NCBI GenBank assembly: GCA_035280025.1
Contig: DATEGT010000019.1
Span: 1 to 14,866, forward strand
Length of the DNA: 14,866 nucleotides
From: VBDM01 sp035280025
GTDB taxonomy: Bacteria > Pseudomonadota > Gammaproteobacteria > Burkholderiales > SG8-39
Direction of reading: 5' to 3'
How positions within the stretch are numbered: position 1 is the first letter of the stretch; the number at the start of each line of letters is the position of its first letter. Positions 5,824-12,989 of this stretch are shown here, piece by piece. Position numbers and translations under genes: made by a program. A model generated the notes under the pieces. It was not told where the DNA came from. It saw only the letters and a list, made by a program, of their open reading frames with translations, and made no database searches.

Positions 5824-8055
5824 ATGGGACGGACATCGGACGCTAAGACGAGGAGCTGTCGCACGATCGCGGCGGTTCTGTGCGCGCTCGGGCTCGCTGC
5901 GTGTAACCACGACACCCAGGAGGGCGATTCGACTCCTGCTCCCGCGCCGCCCGACCTGACCGGAACCTGGGCGGGAAGCTGGACGGGTGTCGATCCCGCG
6001 GCCGGTCTGGTGACCGGAACATGGGTCGCGGACCTCTCCCAGACCGCCACGGGTGTCGGCGGAAGCGCCTCGTTGCGCGGCGACATCGACTGCATGGATG
6101 GCGCGATCGCCGGATCGGTCGATCCGAGCAATGCCGTGACCGGGACGTTCGATCGCTCGCCTTGCCAGATGAACCAATGGGCGCTGACGGCGCTGAACGT
6201 CCAGGACAACAGCGCCACGGGCGCGTGGACCCAGACCTCGAGCGGCGCTCAGGGCACGCTTACCGGGACCCGCATCTCCACGCCGGGAGGGCCGGTCATC
6301 CGCTTCGTGAATCCGCCCGGCGGCGCCGCCGGCGCGCTGGTCACCGTCGTCGGGGGGAACTTCGCCGTTCCCGCGTCCGGCAATGCGCTCAGTTTCGGCG
6401 GCGCGGGCGCGGGCCTGCTCGACTCGGATACCTCGGTCCTGACGGCGACCGTTCCCGCCTCGTCGGCCACCGCGCCGCTGACGCTCGTCACTCCGCTCGG
6501 AACCGCGACCAGCCCGCTCGCGTTCAATCGCGACGTCGCGTTTCCCGTCGCAACGGTGAGCGCGTCGCCCGCGGCCGCAGCGGGCGCCGAAGCTCTGACC
6601 TTCAGCCCCGACGGCAGAAAGGTCTACGTCGCCAACCGCGACGCCGCGAGCGTGAGCCTGATCAGCACCGTGAAGCACGTGCAGCTGATCACGCAGCCGA
6701 TGGGCGCGGCGGTCCAGGCGATCGCCGCGCACCCCGACGGCAGATGGGTGTACGCGACCGCGGGCGCCGACGGCATCTACGTGCTCGACGCGGGAACCGC
6801 GACCCATGTGGACACCATCGCCCTCACCGTCGGCGGCAACCCCGTCGGCGCCGGCACCGGCACGGCACCGATACCGAACGGGCTCGCGATCAGCCCCGAC
6901 GGGCGCTATCTGTACGCGGTCGACAACCAGAGCGGCGGCAAGGTCCTGGTCGTCGATCTTCAGATGAGGTCGGTGGTGGCGAGCGCCGACCAAGGGCCCG
7001 GGATGATGCCGCTGGCCGTCGCCGCGCATCCGGGCGGGCAGAAGGCCTACTTTGCCTTCGCGTCGACGCCGGCATCGGGTGGGGGCGTCGTCCAGGTTTT
7101 CGACGTAGCGACGCTGAGCCCGACCGGCCAGATCTCCGCGGGCGCGATGCCCGAGGGCATCGCGGTCACGCCGGACGGGTCGAAAGTCTACGTCGCGAAC
7201 GCGCTCGACAATACGGTGACGGTCATCGATGCGACGACGGACTCGCCGGCTGCGACGATCGCCGTAGGGCAGGGACCGCTGGGCGTGGCGATCAGCCCTG
7301 ACGGCTCGCACGCCTACGTGGCGAACGAGTCCGACCATTCGGTCAGCGTGATCGCAGTATCGTCCGACAGCGTAGCGACCACGATTCCCGCGGGCGGCGC
7401 GCCGGTCGGCGTCGCGGTCAGCCCGGACGGCAGCCTGGGCTACGCCGCGACCTCGGGCGGGACGCTCACGGAATGGGGCGGCATGTTCACGCTGACGATC
7501 TCGCTCTCCGGGAGCGGCATCGGCAGCGTGACGTCGAACCCCAGCGGCATCATCTGCGGCACCAGCTGCCAGGCGCGCTACGCTACCAATACCACGGTGA
7601 CCCTGACCGCCGTCGCGTCGGCAGGCTCCTTGTTTGCCGGCTGGTCGGGCGATGGGCAGTGCGCGAGCGGGCAGGTGACGATGACCTCGAACCTCGACTG
7701 TACCGCGAATTTCACGGCGAGCGCCCCGCCCGGCGGCGGAGGCGGTGGCGGCGGAGGCGGCTGCTTCATCGCCACGGCGGCGTTCGGCAGCGACATGGCG
7801 CAGGAAGTCGTGGTCCTTCGCGCGTTTCGCGACAGGCACCTGCTCACCAACTCGCCGGGCCGCGCGTTCGTGCGGCTGTATTACCGCTACTCGCCGCCGT
7901 TCGCAGACTATCTCCGCGCGCACGACGCGCCTCGCGCCGCGGTGCGCTGGGCGCTTTACCCCGTGGTGTTTACCGTGCAGTACCCTGCCGCCGCCATCGC
8001 TGCGCTTCTGCTCCTGGTGTTCGTGCCGATCGGGCTGCGCCGCTCGCGCGGGTAG
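5824..8055 (+). CDS. YVTN beta-propeller lipoprotein with InlB-like repeat and C-terminal CFI-box domain
   Basis: This 743-residue envelope protein has a clear domain order. A lipoprotein signal peptide ends at LAAC (C27). A beta-rich domain (about 36-146, starting LTGTWAGSW) is followed by an IPT/TIG-like domain (about 148-235). Seven YVTN-type propeller blades span about 258-550; each carries a (S/H/T)PxG core, such as FSPDGRKVYVANRD and VTPDGSKVYVANAL. An InlB B-repeat-like domain with four cysteines (about 553-633, LTISLSGSGIGSVTSNP to FAGWSGDGQC) leads to ten glycines (637-646). C647 then opens CFIATAAFGSDMAQEVVVLRAFRDRHLL, the CFI-box C-terminal domain. The protein ends in a hydrophobic helix (about 714-738) and RRSRG. 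A ribosome binding site CAGGA lies 8 nt upstream. The domain layout suggests an extracytoplasmic binding or adhesion role; no catalytic site is evident. Confidence 0.85.
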   Translation: MGRTSDAKTRSCRTIAAVLCALGLAACNHDTQEGDSTPAPAPPDLTGTWAGSWTGVDPAAGLVTGTWVADLSQTATGVGGSASLRGDIDCMDGAIAGSVDPSNAVTGTFDRSPCQMNQWALTALNVQDNSATGAWTQTSSGAQGTLTGTRISTPGGPVIRFVNPPGGAAGALVTVVGGNFAVPASGNALSFGGAGAGLLDSDTSVLTATVPASSATAPLTLVTPLGTATSPLAFNRDVAFPVATVSASPAAAAGAEALTFSPDGRKVYVANRDAASVSLISTVKHVQLITQPMGAAVQAIAAHPDGRWVYATAGADGIYVLDAGTATHVDTIALTVGGNPVGAGTGTAPIPNGLAISPDGRYLYAVDNQSGGKVLVVDLQMRSVVASADQGPGMMPLAVAAHPGGQKAYFAFASTPASGGGVVQVFDVATLSPTGQISAGAMPEGIAVTPDGSKVYVANALDNTVTVIDATTDSPAATIAVGQGPLGVAISPDGSHAYVANESDHSVSVIAVSSDSVATTIPAGGAPVGVAVSPDGSLGYAATSGGTLTEWGGMFTLTISLSGSGIGSVTSNPSGIICGTSCQARYATNTTVTLTAVASAGSLFAGWSGDGQCASGQVTMTSNLDCTANFTASAPPGGGGGGGGGGCFIATAAFGSDMAQEVVVLRAFRDRHLLTNSPGRAFVRLYYRYSPPFADYLRAHDAPRAAVRWALYPVVFTVQYPAAAIAALLLLVFVPIGLRRSRG

Positions 8056-8094
8056 CGCCCGGGCGCTCGTCGCGCTTTCCCGCTCGGGAAGATC

Positions 8095-8121
8095 CGCCGG
8101 CCAGCGCTATACTGGCGGGCG
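8095..8121 (+). promoter_or_regulatory. Imperfect inverted repeat around a putative -10 element
   Basis: CGCC-g-GCCAG (8095-8104) and CTGGC-g-GGCG (8112-8121) pair in nine of ten positions around a 7-nt centre. The centre starts the sequence TATACT (8108-8113), a good -10 hexamer. No convincing -35 is visible 17 bp upstream. An operator overlapping the promoter of the following cluster, or an RNA hairpin ending the upstream transcript, would both fit. A shorter hairpin, TTCCC-GCTC-GGGAA, sits just upstream (8077-8090). Confidence 0.4.
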
Positions 8122-8145
8122 CATGCCCCTACCGGAGGAGACACC

Positions 8146-8271
8146 ATGAGGAAGCCACGCCCGTGGATCGTCGGCGCGCTTGCCGCCGCGGCGGCCGCAG
8201 CGCTCGCCCAGCCCCATCTCATGCAGGCTCGGCTCGCCGGTCCGATCGCGCCAGCGCGGAGCACGAGATGA
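8146..8271 (+). CDS. 41-residue signal-peptide-like small protein, unknown
   Basis: An ATG at 8146 follows a very good ribosome binding site (GGAGGAG, 8134-8140, 5 nt spacing) and opens a 41-codon frame to TGA at 8269-8271. The product is basic at its N-terminus (MRKPRPW) and then has a hydrophobic Ala/Leu core, ending in a plausible cleavage site ALA before QPHLMQ. A tail of about 20 residues would remain after export. Its stop overlaps the next start as ATGA, so the two are translationally coupled. It may be a real exported peptide, a leader that delivers ribosomes to the lipoprotein gene, or the relic of a longer gene. No homologue is recognised. Confidence 0.5.
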   Translation: MRKPRPWIVGALAAAAAAALAQPHLMQARLAGPIAPARSTR

Positions 8272-8771
8272 GAAAACTCATGGCTACAGTCGCATTGCTC
8301 GTGTCGGCGTGCGCGGTGCAGTTTCCGCAGAACGCCGAGGAGTTCCGGCAGCAGATCCCGGACGCGTTCATGGGGCAGGTGCAGACCTTCGAGGCGAAAC
8401 GGCCGTTTCGCGACGTCGCCAGGACCTTTCAGGCGAAGGCGCCCGAGTGCCTGAGGGTCGCGGTGCGCGTGAGGTCGCAGACCGGCACGAGCGTCTCCAA
8501 TATCCTGTATACCTACAAGCCGACGGTGGTGGCGACCGACAGGAAGGCCGAGCTGCACGTGCAGCGCCACATGGAGGGCAACGTCATCGTCCCCGGCAAG
8601 GAGCCGGCGGGAGGCCTGTACTTCCTCGTCGCCGATGCGACGCCGATCGACCGGAGCCGGACGCGGATCGACATCTACGGGCCCTCGCACGGGGCCGATA
8701 CGCTGACGCGCGCGGTGAAGGGATGGGCCACGGGCGAGAACGTCGGGTGTCCGGACCTGACCAAGGGCTGA
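8268..8771 (+). CDS. Small lipoprotein, conserved-looking, function unknown
   Basis: The 167-residue product begins MRKLMATVALLVSAC, a compact lipoprotein signal peptide with lipidated C15. The mature part is a mixed alpha/beta domain with the segments EFRQQIPDAFMGQVQTFEAKRPFRDVARTFQAKAPECL, SNILYTYKPTVV, AELHVQRHMEG, GGLYFLVADATPI, RTRIDIYGPS and AVKGWATGENVGCPDL. The two mature cysteines (in PECL and VGCPDL) could pair. The start at 8268 is chosen over the longer open frame upstream because of the lipobox and the ATGA overlap with the preceding small ORF. The next lipoprotein gene follows after 10 nt. The role is unknown; it acts at the inner face of the outer membrane if sorted normally. 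Confidence 0.8.
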   Translation: MRKLMATVALLVSACAVQFPQNAEEFRQQIPDAFMGQVQTFEAKRPFRDVARTFQAKAPECLRVAVRVRSQTGTSVSNILYTYKPTVVATDRKAELHVQRHMEGNVIVPGKEPAGGLYFLVADATPIDRSRTRIDIYGPSHGADTLTRAVKGWATGENVGCPDLTKG

Positions 8772-8781
8772 GCGTCGCGGC

Positions 8782-9222
8782 ATGAACCGGGCCATCGCCG
8801 GATTGCCGGCCGCGCTCGTCCTTGCCGCCTGCTCGGGCCTGAAGAGCTACCCGAACGACCTCCCGGCGAACCTCGTCGTGCGCAGCGAGCTCGACAAGGC
8901 GCGCGGATCCCTGCACATCCACCAGGTCGACGCGAGCTGCCGGACCGAGTACCGGGGCACGGTCGCGCTCGACGGGCCCTCGGTCGCGGTCGGCATCCCG
9001 CCGGAGCGCCTCGCCTGGATCGTCGCGACCTTCGACACCTCGTCTTTCTTCGGCGGCTCCAGCGCGACGAGCGCGGGGACGCTGCTGCGGCCGCGCGCCG
9101 GCTACCGCTACGAGCTCAGGCTCAGGTACCGCGACAATATCTACGACTTCGCCATGAGCGAGACCGCGCCGGGCAAGGCGAGCCGGCCGGTCGCCCGCCG
9201 CGACCTCGACTCCTGCAAGTGA
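8782..9222 (+). CDS. Small lipoprotein, function unknown
   Basis: The 146-residue product has a lipoprotein signal peptide ending LAAC (C17). The mature domain is beta-rich: NLVVRSELDKARGSLHIHQVDASCRTEYRGTVAL, then VAVGIPPERLAWIVATFDTSSFFGGSS, then GYRYELRLRYRDNIYDFAMSET. Two further cysteines (in DASCRTEY and the penultimate residue, DSCK) could form a disulfide joining the ends of the domain. It sits 10 nt after the previous lipoprotein gene and overlaps the next one by GTGA, so all are one transcript. I do not recognise the family. Its product may partner the preceding lipoprotein, but that is inference from position only. Confidence 0.78.
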   Translation: MNRAIAGLPAALVLAACSGLKSYPNDLPANLVVRSELDKARGSLHIHQVDASCRTEYRGTVALDGPSVAVGIPPERLAWIVATFDTSSFFGGSSATSAGTLLRPRAGYRYELRLRYRDNIYDFAMSETAPGKASRPVARRDLDSCK

Positions 9223-10244
9223 GATCCCCCGAGCTGGTCCGGGTCGCGGCTTCCCCGGAGTTCATGCTGAACGGCGTCGCGGTCTCGCCCTCGGGCCGCG
9301 TGTTCGCGAGCTTTCCGCGCTGGACCTCGATCGACGCGCCCTCGGTGATGGAGGCGACCGCGGAAGGGGGCTTCCGGCCCTACCCCGGGGGAACGTGGAA
9401 CGAGTGGCGGCCGGGCGCGCCGTCGCACGATCGTATCGTCTCCAGCCACGCGGTCTTCGCGGACCGGAAAAACCACCTGTGGATCGTCGACGACGCCGTT
9501 CCCCGCGTTGCTCCCACGGTCGTCGGCGCGGCGAAGCTCGTGAGGATCGACCTCGCGACCGACCGCGTGAGCCGCGTCTACCCCCTGGGCGAGGAGCTGC
9601 TGCCGCGGGGCACGATGATCGGGCACGTGCGCGTCGACGAGCGCTTCGCGTACGTGACCGAGGCGCACCACGGGTCGATCGTCGTCGTCGACCTCCACAG
9701 CGGCCGCGCGCGCAAGGTCCTCGAGGGGGCGCCTTGCACGCGCGCCGACCCGTCGATCGTTCCCGTGATCGAGGGGCGCGAGATGCGGCGCGCCACGGGC
9801 GAGGTGCCGCAGTTGCACGTCGACCTGCTCGAGCTCTCCGGGGACGCGAAGTGGCTCTACTTCATGCCGCTCTTCGGGCCGGTGCTGCGGCGGATCGAGA
9901 CGAGGCACCTGCGGGATGAAACGCTGCCGGACGCGGAGCTCGCCTCGCGCGTCGAGGACGTGGCGCGCGTGCCGCCGCTCGCCGGGATCACCGTCGACCG
10001 CAGGGGCGCGCTCTACTTCTGCTCGTTCACGGAGAACGCGATACTCCGGATGGACAAGGAACGCGGGATCGAAACGCTGATCGCAGACCCCCGCATCAGC
10101 TTTCCCAACGAACCGTCGATCGGACCCGACGGCTGGCTCTATTTCCCGGCGTCGCAGGCGAACCGCCTGCCGGCGTTCAACGCCGGCGTCTCGCGGGTCG
10201 TGCTGCCGTTCGAAGTGTTCAAGATCGAGCTGCCGTCCTACTGA
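9219..10244 (+). CDS. Yellow/major-royal-jelly-type beta-propeller protein
   Basis: The 341-residue product resembles the Yellow/MRJP family, the bacterial members of which are often labelled L-dopachrome-tautomerase-related, within the SMP-30-like propellers. Visible family-like segments are LNGVAVSPSGRVFASFPRW near the N-terminus, HLWIVDDAVP, AKLVRIDLATDRVSRVYPLGEELLPRGTMIGHVRVD, FAYVTEAHHGSIVVVDLHSG, KWLYFMPLFGPVLRRIET and GALYFCSFTENAILRMD. The ending SFPNEPSIGPDGWLYFPASQANRLPAF is also typical. The start is a GTG overlapping the previous stop (GTGA), and no earlier start is in frame. No signal peptide is visible, so it seems cytoplasmic, unlike many relatives. The catalytic activity and ligand are unknown. 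Its 3' end overlaps the convergent Bug gene by 7 bp. Confidence 0.78.
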   Translation: MRSPELVRVAASPEFMLNGVAVSPSGRVFASFPRWTSIDAPSVMEATAEGGFRPYPGGTWNEWRPGAPSHDRIVSSHAVFADRKNHLWIVDDAVPRVAPTVVGAAKLVRIDLATDRVSRVYPLGEELLPRGTMIGHVRVDERFAYVTEAHHGSIVVVDLHSGRARKVLEGAPCTRADPSIVPVIEGREMRRATGEVPQLHVDLLELSGDAKWLYFMPLFGPVLRRIETRHLRDETLPDAELASRVEDVARVPPLAGITVDRRGALYFCSFTENAILRMDKERGIETLIADPRISFPNEPSIGPDGWLYFPASQANRLPAFNAGVSRVVLPFEVFKIELPSY

Positions 10245-11182
10245 ATGTTCGCCGCCTTGACGATGGCGGCGTACCTGGCGATGTCGGTCCTGATCATCGC
10301 GGCGAGCTGCTCGGGCGAGAGCCCCCCGGGATCCATCCCGATGTTCTTCAGCTTGTCGCGCGTGTCCTGCGAGGCCATGGCGCGCGAGGCCTCCCGGTAC
10401 AGGCGCGACACGATCGCCTGCGGCGTGCCCGCCGGAGCGAACAATCCTCCCCACACCGCGATGTCGTAGCCCGGGACCCCCGACTCGGCCACCGTGGGAG
10501 CGCCGGGCACGAGCGGCGTGCGCTCGGCCGAAGTCACCGCGAGCACCCGCAGTCTTCCGGCGCGGATCTGCGCGGTCGCGGCCGCGCTGTCGACGACGAC
10601 GATGGGGACGTCCCCGGCGACCGCGGCGGCGACCGCCGGGGCGCCGCCTTTGTAGGGGATGTTGCGTATCCGTATGCCCACGGCCTGGTTGAACATCTCC
10701 GCGGCGACCTGGTGGGTCGCGCCGCCGTGGCTGTAGGCGAGCTCGCCCGGCTTCTCTTTCGCGAGCGCGATCAGCTCGGCGATCGATTTCGCCGCGAACG
10801 AGGGGTTGACGGCGATCACCATGGGGAACTTCGCGAGCGTCGTGATCGCGGCGAAGTCGCGAACGGTGTCGTAGGGATGCTTGGGAATGATCACGGGGTT
10901 GATCGTCATCTGCCCCGAGGCTCCGACGAGCAGGGTGTAGCCGTCGGGCGCGGCCCTGGCGACGATCTCGCCGGCGACGATCCCCGTCGCACCGGGGCGG
11001 TTCTCGACCACGATCGGCGCGCCCAGCGGCTCCTGCAGGCTCGCCGCGTAGACGCGCGCGGTGAGGTCCATCCCCCCGCCGGGAGGGAACCCGACGACGA
11101 GGTGGATCGGCCTGCCCGGATAGGTCTGCGCCTGCGCCGCCGCCGCGATCGCCGCCACCAGAGCCGCGAGGAATCGTTTCAT
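10238..11182 (-). CDS. Bug/TctC-family periplasmic solute-binding protein (first from the operon end)
   Basis: Bug proteins are periplasmic receptors, often for carboxylates, that serve TctAB-type transporters or signalling. The 314-residue product has a signal peptide (about 1-18, cleaved after AQA). It then runs YPGRPIHLVVGFPPGGGMDLTAR, the diagnostic Bug N-terminal motif, and VVENRPGATGIVAGEIVARAAPDGYTLLVG, the second diagnostic motif. IPYKGGAPAVAAAVAGDV and PTVAESGVPGYDIAVWGGLFAPAGTP follow, as usual. The length is typical. It is the last gene of the operon, 4 nt after the paralogous Bug gene. No tctA or tctB transporter genes are in the window, so it is probably one of the many orphan Bug receptors. 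Confidence 0.93.
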   Translation of the reverse strand: MKRFLAALVAAIAAAAQAQTYPGRPIHLVVGFPPGGGMDLTARVYAASLQEPLGAPIVVENRPGATGIVAGEIVARAAPDGYTLLVGASGQMTINPVIIPKHPYDTVRDFAAITTLAKFPMVIAVNPSFAAKSIAELIALAKEKPGELAYSHGGATHQVAAEMFNQAVGIRIRNIPYKGGAPAVAAAVAGDVPIVVVDSAAATAQIRAGRLRVLAVTSAERTPLVPGAPTVAESGVPGYDIAVWGGLFAPAGTPQAIVSRLYREASRAMASQDTRDKLKNIGMDPGGLSPEQLAAMIRTDIARYAAIVKAANIQ

Positions 11183-11186
11183 CCCG

Positions 11187-12197
11187 TCAGTCCGCAGTCG
11201 CGCCGGTCTTGCGGATCACTTTACCCCAGCGCTCGACCTCCGAGCGCATGAGGCTCGCGAGCCCCGCGCCCGAAGAGCCGATCGGCTGGAAATAGAGCCT
11301 GATCATCCTGTCGCGCACCTCGTCGCTGCGCACGATCGCGACCAGCTCGCGCGAAAGGCGCTCGACGATCGGCTTCGGCGTTTTCGCGGGCGCGACCACG
11401 CCCTGCCAGGCGGTCGAGACGATCCCGGGATATCCGGCTTCCGCGAGCGTCGGATAGCCCGGGAGCACCACGCTGCGCACGCTGGTCGTCACCGCGATCG
11501 CCTTCAGCCGTCCCGCCTCCACCAGCGGCATCGCCGTCGCGGGCACGACGAAGCCCGCCGCCACCTGGCCGCCCGCTATGGCGGCATTCACCTGGGGACT
11601 GCCCGGATAGGGCACGTGCACGAGGTCGATGCCGGCGGTTTCCTTGAACAGCTCCATCGTGAGGTGCGAGGCGCTGCCGTTGCCGACCGAGCCGTAGTTG
11701 AGCTTGCCCGGCTGCGACCTGGCGAGCGCGACCAGCTCCCTCACCGAGCCGACCTTGAGCGCGGGATCGACGACGAGCAGGTTCGGGCTCGCGGCGACCA
11801 GGCACACCGGCGCCAGATCCTTGAAGGGGTCGTACTCCATCTTCTTGTAGAGCACCGAGTTGACCGCGAGCGGGCCCGGAATCGAAAAGCCGATGGTATA
11901 GCCGTCGGGCGGGGCCTTGGCGACGAGCGCCGTGCCGAGATTTCCGCCGGCGCCGGGGCGGTTCTCCACCACCACCGGCTGGCCCAGCGCGGGCGCGAGC
12001 TTTCCGGCGAGGATGCGCGCGATCAGGTCGGGCGAGCTGCCCGCGGGGAAGGGCACGATCATGCGGACCGGCCGCGCGGGCCAGTCCTGCGCGCCCGCGG
12101 CCGCGGTCCAGGCGAGCGCGGCGATCGCCATCCCGAGCGCGGCGAGGGACTTCCCGCGGGATCGGGATTTCTCCGGGCTTCCGGTCCGGAACGTCAT
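11187..12197 (-). CDS. Bug/TctC-family periplasmic solute-binding protein (second)
   Basis: This 336-residue Bug receptor has a long basic n-region followed by a hydrophobic core and cleavage after AGA (about residue 36); the start could therefore be the internal Met at residue 23. The mature part shows WPARPVRMIVPFPAGSSPDLIAR, VVVENRPGAGGNLGTALVAKAPPDGYTIGF, KLNYGSVGNGSASHLTMELF, HVPYPGSPQVNAAIAGGQVAAGF and PTLAEAGYPGIVSTAWQGVVAPAKTP, all Bug hallmarks. It is only moderately similar to the neighbouring Bug protein, so the pair looks like an old divergence rather than a fresh duplication and probably binds a different ligand. The hydrolase gene ends 6 nt upstream, so the genes are cotranscribed. 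Confidence 0.93.
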   Translation of the reverse strand: MTFRTGSPEKSRSRGKSLAALGMAIAALAWTAAAGAQDWPARPVRMIVPFPAGSSPDLIARILAGKLAPALGQPVVVENRPGAGGNLGTALVAKAPPDGYTIGFSIPGPLAVNSVLYKKMEYDPFKDLAPVCLVAASPNLLVVDPALKVGSVRELVALARSQPGKLNYGSVGNGSASHLTMELFKETAGIDLVHVPYPGSPQVNAAIAGGQVAAGFVVPATAMPLVEAGRLKAIAVTTSVRSVVLPGYPTLAEAGYPGIVSTAWQGVVAPAKTPKPIVERLSRELVAIVRSDEVRDRMIRLYFQPIGSSGAGLASLMRSEVERWGKVIRKTGATAD

Positions 12198-12203
12198 CGG
12201 CGC

Positions 12204-12989
12204 CTACTTGTGCTTGTTCAGGAACGTCGCGAGCGCGCGGTTGAACGCCGCGGGCTGCTCGAGGTTGGACAGGTGCGAGGCGGAGGGGATGACCACCAGC
12301 TCCGACCCGGGGAGCGCGGCGTGGATCTCGCGCGACAGCGCGACCGGCGTGCCCGCGTCCTGCTCGCCGACGATCACCAGCGACGGGCACTTCACTTCCT
12401 TCAGGCGCGCGGTCACGTTGATCTGCGGAATGGCCGTGCAGCAACCGACGTAGCCCGGGACCGGCGTAGCGCGGATCATCGCGCTCACCCGCGCGGTCAC
12501 CTCGGGGTGGCTCTTGCGGAAGGGCTCGGTGAACCACCTTCCCAGCGTCGACTCGACCAGGGCCTCCATGCCCTGCGTCTGGGCGGTCTTGATGCGGCCC
12601 TGCCACAGCGGCAAGGCCTCGGGCGCGTAGCGGCTGGTGGTGTCGGCGAGCACCATGGTCGAGAACATGCCGGGAAACTTGAGCGCGAACGTCTGCCCGA
12701 TCATTCCGCCCATCGACAGGCCCACCCAGTGGCAGCGGTCGACGCCCAGTCCCTGCAGAAGGCCGTGCACGTCGTACGCGAGCATGTCGAGGGTGTAGTC
12801 GCCCGCGGGCGCGTCGCTCTTGCCGTGGCCGCGCGTGTCGAAACGCAGCACCTTGAAATTGCGCCGCAGCACCGCCGCCTGCTCGTCCCACATCGTCAGG
12901 TCGCAGGCGAGGGAATGGCTCATCACCAGCCAGGGACCGCTGCCCTCGACGACGTAGTTGAGCTCGATGCCGTTGGTCCTGATTTTCAT
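12204..12989 (-). CDS. Alpha/beta hydrolase, 3-oxoadipate enol-lactonase (PcaD)-like
   Basis: PcaD opens 3-oxoadipate enol-lactone in aromatic-acid degradation. This 261-residue protein has the PcaD-like layout: IELNYVVEGSGPWLVMSHSL (oxyanion-hole region), LRFDTRGHGKSD, nucleophile S92 in GLSMGGMIGQ, D211 in VGEQDAGTP and H239 in SASHLSNLEQP, a complete catalytic triad. The lid region (about 120-190) contains CCTAI, as in relatives. The chosen ATG overlaps the fcl stop by 4 nt (ATGA on the minus strand), so translation is coupled. The frame stays open upstream but that part reads as the antisense shadow of fcl. Other pca genes are absent here, so the real substrate may be another lactone or ester. 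Confidence 0.88.
   Translation of the reverse strand: MKIRTNGIELNYVVEGSGPWLVMSHSLACDLTMWDEQAAVLRRNFKVLRFDTRGHGKSDAPAGDYTLDMLAYDVHGLLQGLGVDRCHWVGLSMGGMIGQTFALKFPGMFSTMVLADTTSRYAPEALPLWQGRIKTAQTQGMEALVESTLGRWFTEPFRKSHPEVTARVSAMIRATPVPGYVGCCTAIPQINVTARLKEVKCPSLVIVGEQDAGTPVALSREIHAALPGSELVVIPSASHLSNLEQPAAFNRALATFLNKHK

Noticed and set aside
5763..5846. 27-codon possible leader peptide before the CFI-box lipoprotein gene
   Set aside because: Its start lies only about 13 nt after the predicted transcription start, its ribosome binding site is poor, and the sequence has no regulatory codon run. It stays possible but unsupported.
7730..7763. Short GGN tandem repeat
   Set aside because: It encodes the glycine linker before the CFI box and is part of the coding sequence, not an independent repeat or CRISPR.
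5761..7923. 720-codon open frame on the - strand opposite the propeller lipoprotein gene
   Set aside because: Arg/Ala/Gly-rich composition with no domain; the plus-strand frame has unambiguous propeller repeats.
9141..10454. 437-codon open frame on the - strand opposite the Yellow-type gene
   Set aside because: No recognisable domain, Arg-rich, and it crosses the convergent gene boundary of two supported genes.
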